A stretch of 17,248 nucleotides of DNA from JAFGPJ01 sp964612465 (GTDB lineage Bacteria; Planctomycetota; Phycisphaerae; Sedimentisphaerales; Anaerobacaceae). This document shows, in pieces, positions 7,478 to 14,938 of the stretch. The stretch spans positions 1-17,248 of the forward strand of contig CAZTDF010000092.1 in assembly GCA_964612465.1 (NCBI GenBank), given 5' to 3'. The first letter of the stretch is position 1. Each line of letters opens with the position of its first letter. The position numbers were made by a program, and so were the translations under genes. A model generated the notes under the pieces. It ran no database searches. It had not been told where the DNA came from and saw only the letters and a program-made list of their open reading frames with translations.

Positions 7478-7507
7478 AAGAGCCGATTCTATTGGATCGG
7501 CTCTTTT
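7478..7507 (+). terminator. Intrinsic terminator ending cassette 3, between convergent genes
   Basis: A perfect 10-bp stem, AAGAGCCGAT (7478-7487) with ATCGGCTCTT (7496-7505), encloses an eight-base loop. The T run continues to 7507 on the + strand. It lies 12 bases past the cassette 3 stop and just beyond the obg stop on the other strand. It may also slow transcription from that side, but the T run is weaker in that direction. Confidence 0.85.
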
Positions 7508-7512
7508 CGTAC

Positions 7513-8514
7513 TTAAGATTTGTTCTTTAGCTCTTTTACTTTTTGCCATAACAGTTCGGTTAGTTCTTTTACGCCGGAGCCGGTAACTGCTGATATTTCG
7601 TGAACCGGCTGCTGTAGCTTTTCTTTCAATTCTTTTACGATTTTACCATCCGGATCGAGGTCGATTTTGTTGACTACGATGACTTCCTGTTTTTGTGCTA
7701 AGGCTTTGCTGTAGTTCTCTAATTCGCTTCGGATGGCTTTATAATTTTCCACGGGGTCGGAGCCGTCTGTCGGCATTATGTCAAGTATATGAACGAGCAG
7801 CGTTGTTCTCTCTATATGCTTGAGGAATTCGTGGCCGAGGCCGGCGCCGGCATGTGCTCCCTCGATCAGGCCTGGGATGTCGGCCATCACGAACCGGCGG
7901 AAATCGCTTAGCTCGACGATGCCCAGCACGGGCTCGATTGTGGTGAAGGGGTAGTCAGCGATCTTCGGCCTTGCCGCCGAGCAGCGGGAGATGAGCGTGC
8001 TCTTGCCGGCGTTCGGCAGGCCGACCAGGCCCACGTCGGCTATGAGCTTTAATTCGAGTCTGATATTTCTTTCCTGGCCCTTTTTGCCCGGCTCGGCGTT
8101 TCTTGGGGTCTGATTGGTGGACGTTGCAAAGGCCTTGTTACCCTTTCCTCCTCTTCCACCACGACAGACGCGAACCTTCAGTCCAACCTCGTTCATGTCT
8201 TTGAGCAGCAGATCCAGGTCGGTATCGTAAATTAGTGTGCCGGGCGGGACCTTGATGATCAGGTCGTCGCCGTTTGCTCCGTGCTTGTTGTTTCCCGAGC
8301 CGGGCTGGCCGTTCCGTGCCTGCCAGTGGTGTTTGCCCGCGAAGTCTAACAGGGTATCGAGGTTTTCAACTGCCTCGAAATGTACGTTGCCTCCGCGCCC
8401 GCCATCGCCGCCGTCGGGGCCGCCTTTGGGAATAAATCTTTCTCGCCGAAAGCTTACACAGCCGTGGCCGCCGTCTCCTGCCTTGATCCAGATTTGTGCC
8501 CGGTCTATAAACAT
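7513..8514 (-). CDS. obg: Obg/CgtA family ribosome-assembly GTPase
   Basis: This 333-residue GTPase of the Obg family acts in late 50S ribosomal subunit assembly and stress control. The glycine-rich Obg fold fills residues 1-155 (KGGPDGGDGGRGGNVHF). The GTPase domain has G1 GLPNAGKS (165-172), the switch TTIEP (191-195), G3 DIPG (212-215), G4 NKID (282-285) and G5 SAV (308-310). There is no C-terminal OCT domain, so it is a short-form Obg. The start is the ATG at 8514. An in-frame ATG at 8556 lies inside the terminator stem between rpmA and this gene, and its extra residues do not match the family. It is downstream of rpmA, its usual neighbour, with that terminator between them, so expression probably relies on read-through or its own promoter. 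Identification is firm. Confidence 0.97.
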   Translation of the reverse strand: MFIDRAQIWIKAGDGGHGCVSFRRERFIPKGGPDGGDGGRGGNVHFEAVENLDTLLDFAGKHHWQARNGQPGSGNNKHGANGDDLIIKVPPGTLIYDTDLDLLLKDMNEVGLKVRVCRGGRGGKGNKAFATSTNQTPRNAEPGKKGQERNIRLELKLIADVGLVGLPNAGKSTLISRCSAARPKIADYPFTTIEPVLGIVELSDFRRFVMADIPGLIEGAHAGAGLGHEFLKHIERTTLLVHILDIMPTDGSDPVENYKAIRSELENYSKALAQKQEVIVVNKIDLDPDGKIVKELKEKLQQPVHEISAVTGSGVKELTELLWQKVKELKNKS

Positions 8515-8532
8515 ATTCTCGTATCTCAATAT

Positions 8533-8562
8533 AAAAAAAAGGATGGCAATTACCATCCTTTT
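8533..8562 (-). terminator. Intrinsic terminator between rpmA and obg
   Basis: A 10-bp stem (8537-8546 with 8553-8562, core GGATGG/CCATCC) has a six-base loop and is followed on the - strand by a run of eight T (8540 down to 8533). It starts 26 bases after the rpmA stop and ends just before obg. It could attenuate obg relative to rpmA. A T run on the + strand side means it may work in both directions. Confidence 0.85.
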
Positions 8563-8587
8563 CTATTCGACTACTTTAAGTTATTTC

Positions 8588-8821
8588 TCAGACGACGTGA
8601 ATTTTTCGGCCCTGGAACTGTACCAGTCCATCCGCGGTGGCGAACAGCGTATAGTCCCTGCCCATACCCACGTTGGCGCCGGGGAAGAATTTCGTCCCGC
8701 ACTGTCGTACGATGATTGCGCCGGCTTTGGCTGCCTGGCCACCATACAATTTTACACCTCGGTACTGCGGATTGCTGTCTCTGCCGTTCCGCGAGGAGCC
8801 TTGTCCCTTTTTATGTGCCAT
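8588..8821 (-). CDS. rpmA: 50S ribosomal protein L27
   Basis: This 77-residue protein is bacterial L27, whose N-terminus reaches the peptidyl-transferase centre. It begins with the invariant MAHKKGQGSSRNGRDS and continues with RGVKLYGGQAAKAGAIIVRQ and GTKFFPGANVGMGRDYTLFA. There is no cleavable N-terminal extension of the firmicute kind. AGAGGT (8830-8835) lies 8 bases before the ATG. The gene is followed by obg, the normal order. L21 (rplU), usually directly upstream in the same operon, is not here: the upstream neighbour is a sugar isomerase gene after a 166-base gap. Size and sequence are typical, so the call is firm. Confidence 0.98.
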   Translation of the reverse strand: MAHKKGQGSSRNGRDSNPQYRGVKLYGGQAAKAGAIIVRQCGTKFFPGANVGMGRDYTLFATADGLVQFQGRKIHVV

Positions 8822-8877
8822 AATCAGTTACCTCTAATCAATGCAAACTTAAAGCTTGTAAAATTTTCTAAACCCGT

Positions 8878-8906
8878 ATTCTAACGGCATTCTCCAGGGT
8901 TGTCCA
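8878..8906 (-). promoter_or_regulatory. Probable sigma-70-type promoter for rpmA (and obg)
   Basis: On the - strand, TGGACA (8901-8906; 5 of 6 matches to TTGACA) is followed after exactly 17 bases by TAGAAT (8878-8883; 5 of 6 to TATAAT). Transcription would start near 8871 and give a leader of about 50 bases before the rpmA ATG. This separates the housekeeping pair from the arabinose operon upstream. Confidence 0.6.
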
Positions 8907-8987
8907 GATAAATCCAAACAATTTTCGGCCTAAATTTTAGCGGGCCGGATTCTAACGCTCCGGGTGGATTATCTAAGAGCCCGAGTT

Positions 8988-10394
8988 TTACTCGTGCCGA
9001 TAGACTTCCCAGCCCATATAGGTGTCGAGAGCTTCGGCGATCGCGTCGGCCTTCTGTGAAATATTGACGGCAATGTGGTGCTCGAAGCCCATCCTGCATA
9101 TATATTGCATCAATATCTGAAGGTCCGCGATTTTCATAACGCCGTAGCCGCCGAACGTATCGAGCTTGTCGTTTGTGAACTGGCCTTCGCCGACGTAAGT
9201 GCTGATGATGCCGGTCGCGTCATCGGTCGTTGCCCTGCAGAACGTCGCCTTTGCCGGTGCGATCCTGCCGACAATCGTGCCGTAGGTGTTTTCTTTGCCC
9301 ACCGACCCGGCGATGATTTCCTGGTAGTCCATTTTCGAATTGCCGAAAAACGATTTGGGCAGATTGCTGCAATGGAACAATACTGCTTTGTCGGGATCGG
9401 AGCCGTAGTTATTGTTCCAGTCCAGAAGCGCGCTGGGCGTTCCGCTGGCGAGCTGGAGGATGTACATACCCAGCAGGCCTGTAATATCGACTTCGCAGGC
9501 GCTTGGTACCAGCGATTCGCTCATTATGCTCATGAGCGTGCAGGGTACGATTCCGAAGAACTCTTCCAGGGCGGTCCAGCATTGAATTGCGGTGCCGTCG
9601 AGTTCGGTCTCTTTGATCCATCGGTCGATGACATAGCCGAATTTGGCCATCTTCAAAAGCTTCTCGGTGGGAACCGATTGGGTCGGCGTGTATTTCCTGA
9701 TCGCATCCAGTTTTCTCTTTACCCCTCGGTCGTTGTCGGAAAGCCTCTCGATTCTTCCGAGGATTTCCGACAGGTCGATTGTCTCGACGGCTATGCCTGA
9801 AAGCTCGAGGATTTTCTCGCTGTAACGGACGGTGTTAAATGCTCCTGTACGGGCGCCGATAGCTCCGAACCTGGCGTTTTTGAGGCCCTTTATAATCCTG
9901 CAGACCGAGGCGAAGTCGTCCAGCTCCTGTTTGAACTGGGCCGAGGCGGCTGCGACCGTGTGTGAGTTTGTCAGCGTGTACGGAATGCCCGCCTGCCTTA
10001 GATTATTGCAGGCGCTGATCTTGCCGCAGAAGGAATCTCTTCTGTTAGCGATAGTCATAGTGCCCTTATTGTCGGGCTCGGCCTGTATCAGGATCGGTAC
10101 GTCGAGCCCGGAGCGTTTGATTGCCTCGGCAACTCCCTTTTCATCGCCGAAGTTCGGCAGGGTGACAATAATGCCGTCAATTTTTTCACCCTTTTCCGCA
10201 AATAGAGCGGCACATTTTTTGGCATCGGCGAAAGATTCAACCGTGCCGTATTTGGTTTCCTGCATAGAGAGTGCAACCGAGTTGAAGCCATTGTTCCTGA
10301 GCACGGCAAGGATGTTTTTTCGCCCTTCTTTTGCTAACGCATCGGGGAAAAAGCCGCGGTTTCCAACGATGACGCCGAATGTTGTTTTTTTCAT
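8988..10394 (-). CDS. L-fucose/L-arabinose isomerase superfamily protein, probable L-arabinose isomerase
   Basis: This 468-residue ketol-isomerase has the FucI/AraA fold. The pocket segment includes GTAIQCWTALEEFFGIVPCT, then SACEVDITG and LLDWNNNYG. By spacing, the likely Mn2+ ligands are Glu301 and Asp325 (24 apart, as in the FucI Glu337/Asp361 pair I recall), with His341 and His440 in the AraA-like GFEHHIAV segment. The C-terminus ALDTYMGWEVY also recalls AraA. Its place as the last gene after the symporter, araB and araD, with no other isomerase in the operon, argues that it converts L-arabinose to L-ribulose. A strong AGGAGA (10402-10407) sits 7 bases before the ATG and fixes the start. 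It begins 30 bases after the araD stop. L-fucose or another aldose remains possible, but the neighbours favour arabinose. I see no clear terminator after it. Confidence 0.85.
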   Translation of the reverse strand: MKKTTFGVIVGNRGFFPDALAKEGRKNILAVLRNNGFNSVALSMQETKYGTVESFADAKKCAALFAEKGEKIDGIIVTLPNFGDEKGVAEAIKRSGLDVPILIQAEPDNKGTMTIANRRDSFCGKISACNNLRQAGIPYTLTNSHTVAAASAQFKQELDDFASVCRIIKGLKNARFGAIGARTGAFNTVRYSEKILELSGIAVETIDLSEILGRIERLSDNDRGVKRKLDAIRKYTPTQSVPTEKLLKMAKFGYVIDRWIKETELDGTAIQCWTALEEFFGIVPCTLMSIMSESLVPSACEVDITGLLGMYILQLASGTPSALLDWNNNYGSDPDKAVLFHCSNLPKSFFGNSKMDYQEIIAGSVGKENTYGTIVGRIAPAKATFCRATTDDATGIISTYVGEGQFTNDKLDTFGGYGVMKIADLQILMQYICRMGFEHHIAVNISQKADAIAEALDTYMGWEVYRHE

Positions 10395-10424
10395 TTTCTT
10401 CTCTCCTAAAAAATGACCCGGGAC

Positions 10425-11120
10425 TCAATCCCGAGGCTGTCCATAATAGGCATTTTTTCCATGTTTTCGCAGATAGTGTTTGTCCAGCAGGGCGCTGCTG
10501 ATCGGACCCTGATCGGGATTTATCGTAATAGTGCCCAAAGCCATTGCTGCGATTTGTTCCAGCACAACGGTCGCTTCAACGGCGGCGGCCGGATCGCTGC
10601 CCCACGAGAATGGCCCGTGATTGGCGACCAGGACCGCCGGCATTTGTATCGGGTCCATGCCGGCAAACCGCTGGACGATGACTTTGCCGGTATTCAGCTC
10701 ATAGTTATCTTTTATCTGCTCTTCGGTCATGACGTCGGTTACCGGAATGGGGCCGTAGAAATAATCGGCGTGAGTCGTGCCGAAGCACGGGATTTCTTTG
10801 CAGGCTTGTGCCCACATTGTTGCATTAGTCGGATGGGTGTGGCAGATGCCGCCGATGGCTTCGAAATTTCTGTAAAGTTCAAGATGGGTCAGCGTGTCAG
10901 ATGAAGGATTGAGAGCCCCTTCGATAATTTTCCCTTCCAGATCGAGCAAAACCATTTTGTTCGGTGTCAGCTCATCGTACAAAACGCCGCTTGGCTTAAT
11001 GACGACTACACCTGCCGAGCGGTCTATCCCGCTGACGTTGCCCCAACTGTAAATTACGAGCCGCTGTTTCTGCAGCTCAAGGTTTGCCTGGCAGACGGTT
11101 TTTTTCAGTTCTTCGTGCAT
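10425..11120 (-). CDS. araD: L-ribulose-5-phosphate 4-epimerase
   Basis: This 231-residue class II aldolase-family epimerase converts L-ribulose 5-phosphate to D-xylulose 5-phosphate, the last step of bacterial L-arabinose use. Its length equals E. coli AraD. Visible motifs are YSWGNVSG (substrate phosphate loop), IKPSG, zinc ligands His94 and His96 in ICHTHPT, Asp119 in THADYFYG, His168 in ANHGPFSWG, and the C-terminal Tyr pair (225-226) in AYYGQP. The ATG at 11120 is chosen because MHEELKKTVCQANLEL matches the family N-terminus; an in-frame GTG at 11150 would add ten unrelated residues. Its ribosome binding site is weak. It lies 64 bases after araB across a chain of hairpins (11145-11192) that may set its expression relative to araB. 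Identification is firm. Confidence 0.95.
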   Translation of the reverse strand: MHEELKKTVCQANLELQKQRLVIYSWGNVSGIDRSAGVVVIKPSGVLYDELTPNKMVLLDLEGKIIEGALNPSSDTLTHLELYRNFEAIGGICHTHPTNATMWAQACKEIPCFGTTHADYFYGPIPVTDVMTEEQIKDNYELNTGKVIVQRFAGMDPIQMPAVLVANHGPFSWGSDPAAAVEATVVLEQIAAMALGTITINPDQGPISSALLDKHYLRKHGKNAYYGQPRD

Positions 11121-11144
11121 AATAGCAAATATCTCAGGTAAAGA

Positions 11145-11192
11145 CCCCACGCCGAACGTGGGGCTAAATATTCAGCCCCGCCTTTCAGGCGG
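11145..11192 (-). promoter_or_regulatory. Chain of overlapping hairpins at the araB-araD junction
   Basis: Three inverted repeats follow one another with shared strands. CCGCC/GGCGG (11178-11182 with 11188-11192) covers the araB stop. GGGGCT/AGCCCC (11160-11165 with 11174-11179) comes next. A 7-bp CCCCACG/CGTGGGG stem (11145-11151 with 11157-11163) follows, with a TTCGG loop on the transcribed strand. The last two share 11160-11163, so they cannot form together. No strong T run follows, so this looks more like mRNA processing, stability or translational control than a plain terminator. Confidence 0.5.
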
Positions 11193-12867
11193 TTTTATCC
11201 TTGATGCTCAACAGCTCTTTCATAACGTTTGCCATTTTTCCTGAGAAATCTTTCGTTCCGAAGGCGTCATGAAGCTGCTTATAGAGGACGTACAACTGCC
11301 GATAGATTCCGGCGTTCTCGGCTATTGGTTTATATGTCACGTCTTTGATCCCGCACATTGCAGCCTGGGCATCGGCGAAGCTGTCGTGACCGCCGGATGC
11401 TTTGCCTGCCACAACGGCTCCGGCGATGCATGCTCCCAGCGCGCAACTCTGAGCCGAGCGGGAGATTTTCATTTCCCTGCCTGTTGCGTCGGCATAAATC
11501 TGCATCAGCAGGGGATTTTTCTCGGCGATTCCGCCGCAGTTGATGACCTGGGAAACTTTGACTCCATATTCTTCGAATCGGTTGATAATCGTCAGGGCAC
11601 CGAAGGCGGTTGCCTCGATCAATGCGCGATAGATTTCTTCCGGCCTTGTATGCAGCGTCTGGCCGAGCAGCAGTCCCGTCAATCGCTGGTCGACGAGGAT
11701 GGTTCGATTGCCGTTATTCCAGTCGAGAGCCAGCAGGCCGGACTGGCCCGGCCTGAGTTTTGCCGCCTTCTCGGTCAGGGCTTCGTGAGAGCCTGCCTCT
11801 GGACCGCCCGGCTGGATATAATTGACGAACCAGTTGAAAATATCGCCTACTGCCGATTGGCCGGCTTCCAGGCCAAAGTACCCCGGCAGGATGGAGCCGT
11901 CGACAATGCCGCAGATGCCGGGGATATCCGCCAGCTTCCTGCTCGATTCGCTCACGAGCATGTCGCATGTGCTGGTGCCGATGATTTTAACTAACGTGCC
12001 CGGAGCGATGCCGGAGCCGACGGCGCCCAAGTGAGCGTCGAATGCGCCCATCGCTACTGGAATGCCCGCCGGCAGGCCGAGTTTCGCTGCCCATTCGTCG
12101 GTGAGATTTCCCGCCGCCTGATCGACTGCGTATGTCTGGTTGCTCAATGTTTTTCGAAGCTTGCCGAGTTTCGGGTCGAGCTTCGAGAGAAATTTTTCTT
12201 CCGGGTAGCCGCCCCAGTCGTCGTTGAACATGGCCTTGTGGCCGGCGGCGCACCGGCAGCGTTTGAGTGTGTCCGGTGCCTGGGTTCCCGTAAGGACCGC
12301 CGGCAGCCAGTCGGCATGTTCGGCCCATGTATAGGCGGCATCGAAGACCTTCGGATCGGTTCGCAGACAGTGTAAAATCTTGCTGAAAAACCATTCCGAG
12401 GAATAAGTCCCGCCGCACTTGGCGAGGTATTCTGGATGTACTTTCTCAGCTAATGCAGTAATTTCAGCGGCTTCGGCGTGGCCTGTATGGTCCTTCCATA
12501 ACCATGCATGAGCGCTTGGATTGTCCTTGAACGCATCGAGCATGCCTAAAGGCGTGCCGTCCTTATCGACCGGGATCGGCGTTGAACCGGTTGTGTCGAT
12601 ACCGATGCCTATGACCTGGTCGGGCTCGAAGCCCTTGGCGGCGTTCTTTGCCTCGGCGATTGCCGCTTTGACGGTCACCTCGATACCCTTGAGGTAGTCG
12701 GCGGGATTCTGCCTTGCAAGGTTGTGGTCGGCCGGGTCGATAATAATGCCGGCTTCGCCCGTTTCGTATTCGTATACTGCCGTACCCAATTCTTTGCCGT
12801 TAGCGACATCGACTATCAGGCACCTTACAGAGTTCGTTCCGTAATCCAGGCCAATCGTATATGGCAT
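11185..12867 (-). CDS. araB: Ribulokinase (FGGY carbohydrate kinase)
   Basis: This 560-residue FGGY-family kinase is predicted to phosphorylate L-ribulose to L-ribulose 5-phosphate with ATP. The first ATPase domain opens with YTIGLDYGTNSVRCLIVD (3-20) and has GIDTTGSTPIPVD near 89-101. The likely catalytic Asp is 277 in MGAFDAHLGAVGSG. The second domain contains IIGTSTCDM near 295-303 and the nucleotide-site segment CGGIAEKNPLLMQIYADATG. Length and motifs fit AraB better than xylulokinase or glycerol kinase, which are nearer 500 residues. The ATG at 12867 has a perfect AGGAGG at 12875-12880, 7 bases upstream; an ATG at 12885 precedes that site and is unlikely. It lies 35 bases after the symporter gene in one operon. 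Confidence 0.94.
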   Translation of the reverse strand: MPYTIGLDYGTNSVRCLIVDVANGKELGTAVYEYETGEAGIIIDPADHNLARQNPADYLKGIEVTVKAAIAEAKNAAKGFEPDQVIGIGIDTTGSTPIPVDKDGTPLGMLDAFKDNPSAHAWLWKDHTGHAEAAEITALAEKVHPEYLAKCGGTYSSEWFFSKILHCLRTDPKVFDAAYTWAEHADWLPAVLTGTQAPDTLKRCRCAAGHKAMFNDDWGGYPEEKFLSKLDPKLGKLRKTLSNQTYAVDQAAGNLTDEWAAKLGLPAGIPVAMGAFDAHLGAVGSGIAPGTLVKIIGTSTCDMLVSESSRKLADIPGICGIVDGSILPGYFGLEAGQSAVGDIFNWFVNYIQPGGPEAGSHEALTEKAAKLRPGQSGLLALDWNNGNRTILVDQRLTGLLLGQTLHTRPEEIYRALIEATAFGALTIINRFEEYGVKVSQVINCGGIAEKNPLLMQIYADATGREMKISRSAQSCALGACIAGAVVAGKASGGHDSFADAQAAMCGIKDVTYKPIAENAGIYRQLYVLYKQLHDAFGTKDFSGKMANVMKELLSIKDKTA

Positions 12868-12902
12868 GAAATAACCTCCTGTCAAAAAACACTACCAGAG
12901 CG

Positions 12903-14615
12903 TCAGTTTAACCAGAAACTGAAATACAGATACATACCGACCACAAGACCCAAAACGCCGACCGTCATGAGTACCTCGACGAGACCCCAGCTTTCGCGGG
13001 ATTCCTTCTTTTGTTCGGGTGTGGCTGTGGCATAGGTCAAATCGGCGATCTTTTTATAATCTGGCGGAGCGGTTAGTAGAGAGACTCCGACGATCGAGAC
13101 AATGCTCAGGAGCAGCAGCCAGCCCGAGGCATAGAGAAAGTTGTATTCCCCGATATAGACCAGGAAGCCGGGCGAGGTAATGATCGGTTCAACTCCGCCT
13201 GTCAGTGCCTGGATAGTCAGCTTGGCCCCCCCGGCGATAAGACCGATAGCCAGCCCCGCCACCGCACCTTTGCCGTTAATCCGCTTACAGAAAAGGCCGA
13301 GTAGAAATACCGCCGTAATGGGCGGTGCCAGATAACCCTGAACACTCTGGAGATATTTATATAGTCCGCCCTGTGAAACCCGCTCCATTACGGGAATCCA
13401 GATTATTCCCATCACGACAACGACCATGGTTGCGATTCGCCCGACGGTAACAAGGTGCCGCTCAGAGGCCTTTGGATTTATCTTTTCATATATATCGATG
13501 GTAAAGAGTGACGCGCAGGAATTGAAGAGCGATGACAGCGAGCTCATCAAAGCCGCCAGGAGCCCTCCGACCACAAGTCCTCGCAAGCCGACCGGCAATA
13601 ACGAGCTTACCATGACCGCGAAGACCCGGTCGCCGTCGAGCACTTCCCGGCCATCGGCCATTTTCATGGGGATTGTAATAAGTCCCTTTTGATGCAGTGC
13701 ATAAGCGATCATACCCGGCACGACAAAAATCATCACAGGCCAGACTTTCAGAAAGGCGCCCCAGAGGGCACCTCGCCGCGCGTTTCGCAGATCCTTTGCC
13801 GAAAGCGCTCTCTGCACAATATACTGGTCGGTACACCAGTACCAAATCCCGATAATCGGGGAAGTAATGAGAATGCCCAGCCACGGAAAATCAGGATTCG
13901 AATTCGGCCTCCACAGTGCGAAATTGGCGGCATTCTCACTGCATATTAATCGCAGCTCGCTCCATCCGCCAAGTTTGCTCAGGCCGAAAAACGTGATAAA
14001 GGCGGAGCCGAGTATTAAAATAATTGTCTGAACGGTATCGGTATAAACCACAGCACGCAGACCGCCGAGGACGGTATAAATTCCCGTAAGGGTAACTGTC
14101 AACAGCGCCCCGACCCAGAAAGCATCGAGGACAAAAGTTTCCGTTACCTGAATGTTAATCTCGGGCAAAAGAACGTTAAAGACCACGCCGCCGGCGTAAA
14201 CTGTTACCGATACCTTTGTGAACACATACGCTACGAGCGAGACTATCGACAATATCCAGCGGCAGGTCGAGTTAAACCGTCTCTCAAGAAACTCCGGCAT
14301 CGTAAATACCTTGGAACGGTAATAAAAGGGGATAAAAAGCCAGGAGAGCATTACCACGCACCATGCGTGCAACTCCCAGTGCGCCATTGCCATGCCATCG
14401 GTTGAGCCCTGCCCGGCAAGACCGACAATATGTTCCGAGCCGATATTCGAGGCGAAAATCGAAGCCCCCACTACAAACCACGGCATGTGTCTGCCGGCAA
14501 GGAAATAATCGGTCGATGTCCTCTGCTTCTGCAGGACAACCCACCAGACAATGACCAGCATAATCCCGAAGTAAGCTGCAATCGCCACCCAATCTAATGC
14601 CTGAAAACCACCCAC
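12903..14615 (-). CDS. Sodium/solute symporter (SSS family), probable L-arabinose importer
   Basis: This 570-residue, strongly hydrophobic protein looks like a 13-14 helix transporter of the sodium:solute symporter family, related to the Vibrio sodium/galactose transporter SglT. Family marks are DYFLAGRHMPWFVVGASIFA, then SNIGSEHIVGLAGQGS in the first core helix, GGLRAVVYTDTVQ, and the SSLSSLFNSCASLFTIDIY segment that contributes Ser residues to the sodium site. It should bring a monosaccharide into the cell with Na+. As first gene of the araB-araD-isomerase operon its substrate is most likely L-arabinose, which is inference from context. The start is a GTG at 14615 with AAAGGG (14623-14628) 7 bases upstream; no ATG fits as well. 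The operon promoter should lie in the divergent region to its right. Confidence 0.93.
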   Translation of the reverse strand: MGGFQALDWVAIAAYFGIMLVIVWWVVLQKQRTSTDYFLAGRHMPWFVVGASIFASNIGSEHIVGLAGQGSTDGMAMAHWELHAWCVVMLSWLFIPFYYRSKVFTMPEFLERRFNSTCRWILSIVSLVAYVFTKVSVTVYAGGVVFNVLLPEINIQVTETFVLDAFWVGALLTVTLTGIYTVLGGLRAVVYTDTVQTIILILGSAFITFFGLSKLGGWSELRLICSENAANFALWRPNSNPDFPWLGILITSPIIGIWYWCTDQYIVQRALSAKDLRNARRGALWGAFLKVWPVMIFVVPGMIAYALHQKGLITIPMKMADGREVLDGDRVFAVMVSSLLPVGLRGLVVGGLLAALMSSLSSLFNSCASLFTIDIYEKINPKASERHLVTVGRIATMVVVVMGIIWIPVMERVSQGGLYKYLQSVQGYLAPPITAVFLLGLFCKRINGKGAVAGLAIGLIAGGAKLTIQALTGGVEPIITSPGFLVYIGEYNFLYASGWLLLLSIVSIVGVSLLTAPPDYKKIADLTYATATPEQKKESRESWGLVEVLMTVGVLGLVVGMYLYFSFWLN

Positions 14616-14680
14616 TATGTAGCCCTTTCAAGTACTTGTTTTGAATGTTTATTGGCGCAATATTCGTGCCGGAAAATTTC

Positions 14681-14709
14681 TATATAAACCCAAGTGAAAT
14701 AAATTACAA
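14681..14709 (-). promoter_or_regulatory. Candidate promoter for the arabinose operon
   Basis: On the - strand, TTGTAA (14704-14709) and TATATA (14681-14686) are 17 bases apart, each with four matches to the sigma-70 consensus. The predicted leader is about 60 bases. A second candidate, TTGACT (14747-14752) with TTTTAT (14724-14729), lies further upstream with the same spacing. In AT-rich DNA such matches arise by chance, so confidence is low. Confidence 0.35.
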
Positions 14710-14785
14710 GGTTTTTCTTCGCTATAAAAAATAACGGTAGTTGTAAAGTCAAACAAAACATTTTCAATCTCGTAAGTCTCATCAA

Positions 14786-14817
14786 GCAGCTTTTCCTATA
14801 AATTAGGATTTAGCTGC
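14786..14817. repeat. Imperfect inverted repeat, possible operator
   Basis: An outer GCAGCT/AGCTGC pair encloses a TCCTA/TAGGA pair around a five-base TAAAT centre, spanning 32 bases. No T run follows on either strand, so a terminator is unlikely. Its position between divergent transcription units fits a binding site for a sugar-responsive regulator, which is inference. Confidence 0.45.
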
Positions 14818-14856
14818 AAAAATGCAATAAAATAGCGAACAAATCATTGCATTTTT
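14818..14856. repeat. Perfect 11-bp inverted repeat next to the first one
   Basis: AAAAATGCAAT (14818-14828) and ATTGCATTTTT (14846-14856) are exact reverse complements separated by 17 bases. Each arm contains a TGCA core. The repeat starts directly where the previous inverted repeat ends. It could be a paired operator; an AT-rich hairpin with a 17-base loop would be a poor terminator. Confidence 0.5.
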
Positions 14857-14938
14857 TACCCAAATCCTTATGCTAAGGGGCAATACCCTGAATGTTTTCG
14901 ATCAAAGGATTACTTAAATTGTTTCTCGGAAGGCTAAC

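Larger units (their letters stand above)
14616..14938. other. Divergent intergenic region between the arabinose operon and the DUF547 gene
   Basis: This 323-base AT-rich region has no credible gene on either strand. It holds candidate promoters for both directions and two adjacent inverted repeats, listed separately. I found no tRNA, riboswitch or mobile-element end in it. Confidence 0.7.

Noticed and set aside
8515..8556. Upstream ATG at 8556 that would extend Obg by 14 residues
   Set aside because: The codon lies inside the rpmA-obg terminator stem, the extra residues are not Obg-like, and MFIDRAQIWIKAG from 8514 matches the family start.
8237..8884. Long open frame on the + strand opposite obg and rpmA
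   Set aside because: It is antisense to two certain genes, has proline/serine-rich composition typical of a shadow frame in GC-rich DNA, and shows no domain.
8891..8990. Possible terminator after the isomerase gene
   Set aside because: Several 4-5 bp stems exist on the - strand (CCGGA/TCCGG, CGGCC/GGCCG), but none is followed by a T run.
9075..9800. 241-codon open frame on the + strand opposite the isomerase gene
   Set aside because: It is the mirror of a well-supported enzyme with visible catalytic residues, and its translation matches nothing I recognise.
11269..11994. 241-codon open frame on the + strand opposite araB
   Set aside because: It is antisense to a kinase with clear motifs, and composition and lack of a ribosome binding site mark it as a shadow.
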